Source: a virus
Strand: one strand, 5' to 3'
Length of the DNA: 26,366 nucleotides
IMG/VR virus record: IMGVR_UViG_3300020159_004593
Location: 1 to 26,366 of that record
Part shown: piece by piece, positions 22,034 through 26,366 of the stretch
Numbering within the stretch: the stretch's first letter is position 1
Layout of the letters: every line of letters begins with the position of its first letter
The notes under the pieces: generated by a model
Database searches by the model: none
Seen by the model: only the letters and a program-made list of their open reading frames with translations
What the model was told of the DNA's origin: nothing
Translations under genes and position numbers: made by a program

Positions 22034-22946
22034 GAACAACGAAAACACCTGACGCTCCGTTGGGAAATTGCATTTCGGCACGGACCTCCTGACCGTCAAT
22101 TTCTTTTGCAAGTTCTTTAATACCGAAGGTCATTTTACCAACTGCTGCGTTTAAGAATTGAAAAGACACATCATCCATTTGTTCAAAATCTGACAATTTA
22201 GCTTTTATTCCCTCATATGTAATTGAGGATCTACCTTCTAACATGAAAGGAATAATCTTTAAAAATGCTAAATTCGGAGTTTTACTTTCGTTATTTTCCC
22301 TGATAATATAGTCAGTAAACGACTTTTGAATTCCAATATTTGGAGGAGTTAATTCAAACTCTTTACCGTTAATTGTTCTAAAAACATAACAGTTTTTAGC
22401 TTTATTAAAATATTTATCTAGCTTAGGATCAATTTCATGAAATTTAAAATTTTCTCTTTTTAATTCAATTTGAGATTCACCCGAACCGGTTTGTACATTT
22501 ACTGCTAAAGTATTTCCAGATTGAAAAGTTAATTCTCTGATTGTAAAAATCAAATATAATCTGTCCTGATCTTTTATATCTAAAAAGCTAGCTATATTAC
22601 CATTAGAATATTTAACTCTTACACAAGACTGTAACATATCATTCATTTTCTCAACTATATCGTAAAAATTATTATCATCTACCATTGAATAGGCTTGAAT
22701 TTCTTTTACTTGTGCCGCTCTTATCATAAGTACAGTACCAGATGGATAAAATTTACCACATGGTAGGTCTTTTACATCAAAGTGAAAATATTGTAAATCA
22801 GTAGTTCTTGTTGAATCAACTTGATTTTTATATGGAGCTTGCTCAATCATTGATTGGGCAGGATTGAAGTTCTGTTTTGCTCCCGATGTTTCTTCTAAGT
22901 GCTTTTTTAGAAAATCTTCTTCTGACATTTCTTTATTATTTGCCAT
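22002..22946 (-). CDS. Baseplate hub assembly protein, T4 gp26-like (putative)
   Basis: A 314-residue protein. The start is set at the ATG at 22946 (MANNKEMSEEDFLKKHLEET); an upstream in-frame start at 23039 adds an unconvincing Asn/Phe-rich stretch that covers the promoter region. The core (DVKDLPCGKFYPSGTVLMIR, then AAQVKEIQAYS, DRLYLIFTIRELTFQSGNTL) matches the pattern of T4-type base plate proteins of the gp26 family (LPS-G-FYP-GT, IR...KEI, DRLY-L--IREL). These are non-virion factors that help assemble the baseplate hub and tape measure. It reads divergently from the tail tube gene and overlaps the small gene after it. Confidence 0.55.
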   Translation of the reverse strand: MANNKEMSEEDFLKKHLEETSGAKQNFNPAQSMIEQAPYKNQVDSTRTTDLQYFHFDVKDLPCGKFYPSGTVLMIRAAQVKEIQAYSMVDDNNFYDIVEKMNDMLQSCVRVKYSNGNIASFLDIKDQDRLYLIFTIRELTFQSGNTLAVNVQTGSGESQIELKRENFKFHEIDPKLDKYFNKAKNCYVFRTINGKEFELTPPNIGIQKSFTDYIIRENNESKTPNLAFLKIIPFMLEGRSSITYEGIKAKLSDFEQMDDVSFQFLNAAVGKMTFGIKELAKEIDGQEVRAEMQFPNGASGVFVVHDAFEAFIKE

Positions 22947-22974
22947 GTTTAAAATATTTATTTTAAGGTATATA

Positions 22975-22982
22975 TACTTATA
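22975..22982 (-). promoter_or_regulatory. Candidate late promoter box (TATAAGTA) for the gp26-like gene
   Basis: On the minus strand TATAAGTA lies 28 bases before the ATG at 22946. The same variant precedes the 1024-aa gene at 13131. Chance occurrence cannot be ruled out in this AT-rich gap. Confidence 0.3.
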
Positions 22983-23136
22983 CTTATCTTCCCCTCCTGG
23001 ATTGTTTTTAAAAAAATTAAAATTTAACAGTATAAACAATCGGAAATAGAAAAAAGTTAATTTTTTAAATGAATATATAAATGAGAAAAAAATAATAATT
23101 GTAATACGAACAAATAAGGATTAAATATATAATCTA

Positions 23137-23155
23137 TAATTGTTCTAAACAATTA
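23137..23155 (+). promoter_or_regulatory. Inverted repeat in the leader of the tail tube gene
   Basis: TAATTGTT and AACAATTA (8-bp arms, CTA loop) lie 25 bases before the ATG of the tail tube gene. There is no T run, so it is not a terminator. It may be an operator or a 5' hairpin that protects an abundant late message. The rest of the 234-base gap (22947-23180) is AT-rich, with TATAAATG at 23075 and nothing else clear. Confidence 0.3.
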
Positions 23156-23180
23156 AATAAAAAAATAATAAAAAAAGACT

Positions 23181-23807
23181 ATGCCGCTTCCACATTTTAC
23201 TCAATTACAAGTAACTGGTAGTCCTGGGGGACCTGGTACTCAACCACAAGAGCCAGTATATTTAAATTTATTTGAAATCACCTTTGTACTTCCAACAATA
23301 TTACAAGCACAAGGTAGAGATCCTGTATTGTTATTACAACAAGCACTTTCAGTTGACTTGAATTTGACAAATAAAACTATTGCAACTTCTAACCAAAGAT
23401 GGAAGTACACAACAAGAGCATTCTTAAATGCTGGTCCTGCTGAAACACACATTGATGATTTAGCAATAACATTCAATGTTAACGTTAATAATAACGGTTC
23501 AATGGAAAGCTGGGCAGCTTTGAAAGCTTGGTATGATTTGGTGTGGAATTCACAAAATGGTTATTTACATTATAAGGCTGATACTATTGGTACTATTATA
23601 GTAAACCAACATGATAAGAAAGGTCTTGTATTGAGAAGAGTTACTTTCCAAAATGCTCAGATTAAGTCTGTGGCGAGTCCTACTTTAAACTATGATGGGC
23701 AAGGTATTCTTCAAAATATCACAGCTAACTTCGTTGCTGACTACTGGATTGATGAGTATATTGATAACAACTTCACTATCACTCCTCCATTTGTTCAAGG
23801 ATATTAA
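23181..23807 (+). CDS. Tail tube protein (T4 gp19-like)
   Basis: A 208-residue structural protein. NLFEITFVLPTIL near residue 28, then WKALKAWYDLVWN-type text (ESWAALKAWYDLVWNSQNGY), HYKADTIGTIIVNQHDKKG and VLRRVTFQNAQIKSV follow the gp19 tube-protein pattern of a beta-barrel that stacks in hexamers to form the inner tube. It is slightly longer than T4 gp19 (163 aa), mostly from a Gly/Pro-rich N-terminal segment (GSPGGPGTQPQEP) and a C-terminal extension. It pairs functionally with the sheath but is separated from it by the two minus-strand hub-assembly genes. It ends at a strong hairpin and has regular, preferred codon use, as expected of an abundant virion protein. Confidence 0.85.
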   Translation: MPLPHFTQLQVTGSPGGPGTQPQEPVYLNLFEITFVLPTILQAQGRDPVLLLQQALSVDLNLTNKTIATSNQRWKYTTRAFLNAGPAETHIDDLAITFNVNVNNNGSMESWAALKAWYDLVWNSQNGYLHYKADTIGTIIVNQHDKKGLVLRRVTFQNAQIKSVASPTLNYDGQGILQNITANFVADYWIDEYIDNNFTITPPFVQGY

Positions 23808-23830
23808 TAGTAATAATTTAGAAAATACTA

Positions 23831-23860
23831 AAAAGTCGATAAGAAATTATCGACTTTTTT
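23831..23860 (+). terminator. Intrinsic terminator of the tail tube gene
   Basis: Stem GTCGATAA/TTATCGAC (23835-23842 and 23847-23854) with a GAAA tetraloop, flanked by four A and a run of six T. It lies 27 bases after the stop at 23807. Confidence 0.9.
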
Positions 23861-23912
23861 ATTTAAAACAAGTTCTAATCTATTCATATAAATTACAAAT
23901 ATAATTGTATGA

Positions 23913-25019
23913 ATGAAAGTATTTATTACAACAGATTGGCATTTTGGTGTCTATGTCAATAATTTAGATAAATGGTTAAATATGATGGAAGATTATTTCT
24001 ATAACTTCTTCATTCCATATCTTAAAGAAAATGTTAAAGAAGGTGATGTATTAATACACTGTGGAGATCTTTATGATAACAGAACTTCCATTCCTATAAT
24101 TGCATCATATAAAGCTGAAAAAATACTAACTGAGATATCTAAAATACTTCCAGTTCACCTGATTGTTGGTAATCACGATCTTTGGAATAAAGGATCTAAT
24201 GATATTAATTCTGTACGTCTTTTCAACTTTGTTGATAATATCAATGTCTATACTGATACAACTACTATTGAACTATTTGGAAGTAAATTAGTTTTAATGC
24301 CTTGGGTTGAAAAGAGATTAGATATGATTAAACAGATTCAATCTAATTCTGGAGATTATTTATTCTGTCATAGTGATTTAAATGGGTGTAGAATGCACTT
24401 AAATTCTGTTGCTCATAGGAATGCTGATAAGATAGATGTTGATGAGTTTAATCGATTTAAACACGTATTTTCGGGTCACATACATATAAGACAAACTAAT
24501 AAGAATTTTACATTTATTGGCTCGCCATATCAAATGGATAGAAATGATATGGGAGATCAGAAAGGAATAACTGTTTTAGACTTAATAAGTGGTGATATTC
24601 ATTTTGAACCTAATACACACTCACCAGTTTTTAAAAAGGTACAAGTTGTTAATGAAGATGATATTGAGTTGATTGACTCTTTAAAAGATACAAAAGATTA
24701 TGTTGATTTGGCTATTTCCAATAATCTATTAATTAATAATCGTAAATTAAGAAGAAAGTTAGAAACAATTTTAGAAACTGGTAATTTTGCTTCAGTTGAA
24801 TATCTTGATGATATTGTTAAAACTGAAAAAGAAAAGAAAGAAAAAGAATTAACAGAAGAAGAATTACAAATTTCTATTCAATTAGAATATGAAGAATTTA
24901 TTAAAGGATACATTCAGAGTCAAAATTACGAAAGTGATCCTTTTAAAGAAGGACTATTAGGGGAATTTGAAGAGGTTATTCGTATTTATAATGAGAATTA
25001 TAAGGTTAAGAATGAATAA
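23913..25019 (+). CDS. SbcD/Mre11-type recombination nuclease subunit (T4 gp47-like)
   Basis: A 368-residue metallophosphoesterase with all nuclease motifs in order: TTDWHFG (Asp8, His10), HCGDLYDNR (Asp52), VGNHDLW (Asn87, His88), FCHSDLNG (His153) and FSGHIHIR (His189, His191). The match to T4 gp47 is good throughout the first 260 residues (also VLMPWVE and FIGSPYQMDRND). The C-terminal part is charged and helical, as in the segment that docks on the SMC-like partner (gp46/SbcC). The partner gene is not in this window. The complex processes DNA ends for recombination-dependent replication and takes part in host DNA breakdown. TATAAATT at 23887 is a possible late-type box. T4 keeps gp47 with replication genes; here it follows the tail tube. 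Confidence 0.92.
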   Translation: MKVFITTDWHFGVYVNNLDKWLNMMEDYFYNFFIPYLKENVKEGDVLIHCGDLYDNRTSIPIIASYKAEKILTEISKILPVHLIVGNHDLWNKGSNDINSVRLFNFVDNINVYTDTTTIELFGSKLVLMPWVEKRLDMIKQIQSNSGDYLFCHSDLNGCRMHLNSVAHRNADKIDVDEFNRFKHVFSGHIHIRQTNKNFTFIGSPYQMDRNDMGDQKGITVLDLISGDIHFEPNTHSPVFKKVQVVNEDDIELIDSLKDTKDYVDLAISNNLLINNRKLRRKLETILETGNFASVEYLDDIVKTEKEKKEKELTEEELQISIQLEYEEFIKGYIQSQNYESDPFKEGLLGEFEEVIRIYNENYKVKNE

Positions 25020-25078
25020 AGAAACTTTAAAGAAACAACATTATTTTAATTTTAGGATATAAAAATAAAAAAAGAACT

Positions 25079-25657
25079 ATGAATATAGGAATAAAACCCA
25101 CTGGTGCTTGGGATTATAATACCAACTCACATGATGAAAGTAGATATTTAGATATACCCCTAGCTAATTGGATTGTAAATTTTCTTAAAGAACACAACAT
25201 AACTAATCTATTTGACTTTGGATGTTCCACGGGTTACTATTTAAAATATATCTCAGAAAAAACTACTAATATAAATCTGATTGGTGTGGAGCCTAGTATT
25301 CAAGAAAGAAATGATAAGTTCTTTGAGAACATTCTGTCATACGACCTTGCTCTACCATTCAGTTTAGAACAAAGGGGTTCAGTACTTTGTTTAGAAGTAT
25401 TAGAACATATTCCACCACAGTTTGAATCAAATGCTATAGATAATGTAGTTAATCACTGTGATAAATATCTACTTATGAGCTGGGCCACACCAGGACAAGG
25501 TGGTTATGGACATTTCAATGAGAAAAGCTTTGATGATGTTTTAATACTTTTTAAAAGTAGGGGATTTAATTTGATGGAAGAAGAAACTAAAGAAGCTAGA
25601 AGTGTTTCAACACTATACTGGTTACAAAATAATTTCTCAGTTTTTCAGAGAGTATAA
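25079..25657 (+). CDS. Class I SAM-dependent methyltransferase
   Basis: A 192-residue methyltransferase with a Rossmann fold. Motif I is LFDFGCSTGYYLKYI (44-58), an acidic residue ends strand 2 (GVEPS, Glu71), and the post-I region reads SVLCLEVLEHIPP (101-113). The EVLEHIP form is typical of small-molecule, sugar or lipid methyltransferases, and no DNA-methylase catalytic motif (NPPY or PCQ) is present, so DNA methylation is unlikely. The SWATPGQGGYGHFNEKS stretch resembles phage and bacterial methyltransferases found near polysaccharide genes. The substrate is unknown; modification of a virion glycan or host surface is possible. It follows the gp47-like gene by 59 bases. Confidence 0.85.
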   Translation: MNIGIKPTGAWDYNTNSHDESRYLDIPLANWIVNFLKEHNITNLFDFGCSTGYYLKYISEKTTNINLIGVEPSIQERNDKFFENILSYDLALPFSLEQRGSVLCLEVLEHIPPQFESNAIDNVVNHCDKYLLMSWATPGQGGYGHFNEKSFDDVLILFKSRGFNLMEEETKEARSVSTLYWLQNNFSVFQRV

Positions 25658-25666
25658 CAGTTTTTA

Positions 25667-25936
25667 TTAAAATTTTTCTAATTTAATTTTTAAATCACTA
25701 GTTCCTTTTATTATTCTGTGATAAACACCTTTTGGTATAAATATTTCACCTTCTATATTAATTGGTAATTTATCATCTAGTTGAAATTTCCAATCAGTTT
25801 CTTCAATTGATTCTATTACTCTATCTTCGAAATCACGATGCCAGTATAAATCTCCAGAATCAACATCTTGATAGAATGTTCTAATGAATGTATTTTCAGA
25901 TACTTGTTCTTCTTTAAATGGTAGTGTATCTTTCAT
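25667..25936 (-). CDS. Small cupin-like phage protein
   Basis: An 89-residue protein. The pattern FIRTFYQDVDSGDLYWHRDF, EDRVIE, WKFQLDD, LP, IFIPKGVYHRIIKG matches a small single-domain family common in T4-like marine phages, with the turn and His layout of a cupin barrel (His33, His73). It probably binds a metal, but no reaction can be assigned. Its ATG overlaps the stop of the upstream gene in ATGA (25933-25936), so translation is coupled. It converges with the methyltransferase gene with only 9 bases between the stops and no hairpin. Confidence 0.65.
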   Translation of the reverse strand: MKDTLPFKEEQVSENTFIRTFYQDVDSGDLYWHRDFEDRVIESIEETDWKFQLDDKLPINIEGEIFIPKGVYHRIIKGTSDLKIKLEKF

Positions 25937-26316
25937 AAGGTAAATATTATATGTATGTCTCTTTCAACATTTCCATTTACATCGATCTGTGTTTCAAATT
26001 CGAATTTAGTTTTTATATTTGGGTATTCATCTTCTACTCTTTTTATACAAGTTTTTATCGTCCTTGAAAAGTTAAGAAATGATTCTGCATTTTCAATATA
26101 GTCATCAATATCTCCTCTTAATCCTCTAATTGATCCATCTTTTACTGAGTTTTTATATATCATTGGCTCTTTTATAAATATTTCCCAATACATATCACCT
26201 GTCTCTATATCATAGTCTACCTCAGCACCATTGTCAATAAAATCATCAAATATGAAATTTAAATATTTCGGATCGATTGTATCAGACTTCGATTCATTAA
26301 ACTTTCTTATCTTCAT
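25933..26316 (-). CDS. Small leader-bearing protein (127 aa)
   Basis: It starts MKIRKFNESKSD, a shortened version of the N-terminal leader found on other genes of this window (F-N-E then S). The rest is an acidic alpha/beta domain (DFIDNGAEVDYDIETGDMYW, then YPNIKTKFEFETQIDVNGNV) of a type often seen as an unassigned small protein in large phages. It has no signal peptide or membrane helix. It forms a two-gene unit with the cupin-like gene through an ATGA overlap. Function is unknown. The upstream 50 bases to the window end show no clear promoter. Confidence 0.6.
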   Translation of the reverse strand: MKIRKFNESKSDTIDPKYLNFIFDDFIDNGAEVDYDIETGDMYWEIFIKEPMIYKNSVKDGSIRGLRGDIDDYIENAESFLNFSRTIKTCIKRVEDEYPNIKTKFEFETQIDVNGNVERDIHIIFTL

Positions 26317-26366
26317 AGTATCTTTTTGAAATTTTTAATTGATTTTTCATAATTCAAATTCTATTA

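Noticed and set aside
1-26366. tRNA, rRNA, CRISPR array, insertion sequence, integrase or attachment site
   Set aside because: None were seen by eye: no regular spacer-repeat pattern, no transposase or integrase motif, and no cloverleaf-like gap. A dedicated tRNA search was not possible.

Overview
The window is a 26.4 kb, strongly AT-rich piece of a large T4-like (myovirus-type) phage genome, most likely one that infects Bacteroidota (Flavobacteriia-like hosts). The phage assignment rests on recognisable T4-type proteins: large terminase (gp17-like, 8144-10258), contractile tail sheath (gp18-like, 17461-21660), tail tube (gp19-like, 23181-23807), a gp26-like hub-assembly protein (22002-22946) and a gp47/SbcD-like nuclease (23913-25019). 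The host assignment is an inference from four things: a promoter that fits the Bacteroidota consensus (TTTG, 19 nt, TATATTTG at 6480-6510), weak or absent Shine-Dalgarno sequences, a Bacteroidota-style signal peptide, and a Bacteroidota-type C-terminal motif in the 12720-13070 gene.

Layout. 1-4206 (+): the 3' part of a repeat-containing virion protein that ends in a short S74-like chaperone segment, followed by four small unrecognised genes. 4235-6480 (-): an isochorismatase-fold hydrolase, a Q/A/P-repeat acidic protein and a spanin-like membrane pair. 6549-7341 (+): a HAD phosphatase and a ClpS adaptor. 7338-10258 (-): the large terminase and a downstream repeat protein. 10316-10927 (+): a likely small terminase. 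10924-13070 (-): a degenerate HAD-like protein and three small proteins. 13155-21660 (+): a 1024-aa protein, two small leader-bearing proteins and a giant 1399-aa sheath. 21773-22946 (-): the gp26-like gene and an overlapping small gene. 23181-25657 (+): tail tube, SbcD-like nuclease and methyltransferase. 25667-26316 (-): a cupin-like protein and a small leader-bearing protein. Coding strand flips nine times. Most block ends carry A-stem-T hairpins, and two convergent pairs share a TTAA stop tetranucleotide instead. No gene-free stretch exceeds about 235 bases, and no tRNA, rRNA, CRISPR array, IS or att site was seen.

How it fits together. Packaging (terminases), tail (sheath, tube, hub assembly), recombination (gp47-like) and lysis (spanin-like) functions are interleaved with small accessory cassettes. 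The most interesting pattern is an N-terminal leader of the form M-[KNR]-x-[LI]-x-x-F-E on at least six otherwise unrelated proteins, several followed by an [LI]-x-E site. It resembles the T4 capsid-targeting sequence of internal head proteins, which the prohead protease removes. If this holds, the window encodes a set of proteins packaged in the head and injected into the host, including an isochorismatase-fold enzyme. Other points of interest are the doubled sheath, an approximately 75-residue insertion in the terminase, the gp26-like/small-gene overlap and a phage ClpS under a host-type promoter.
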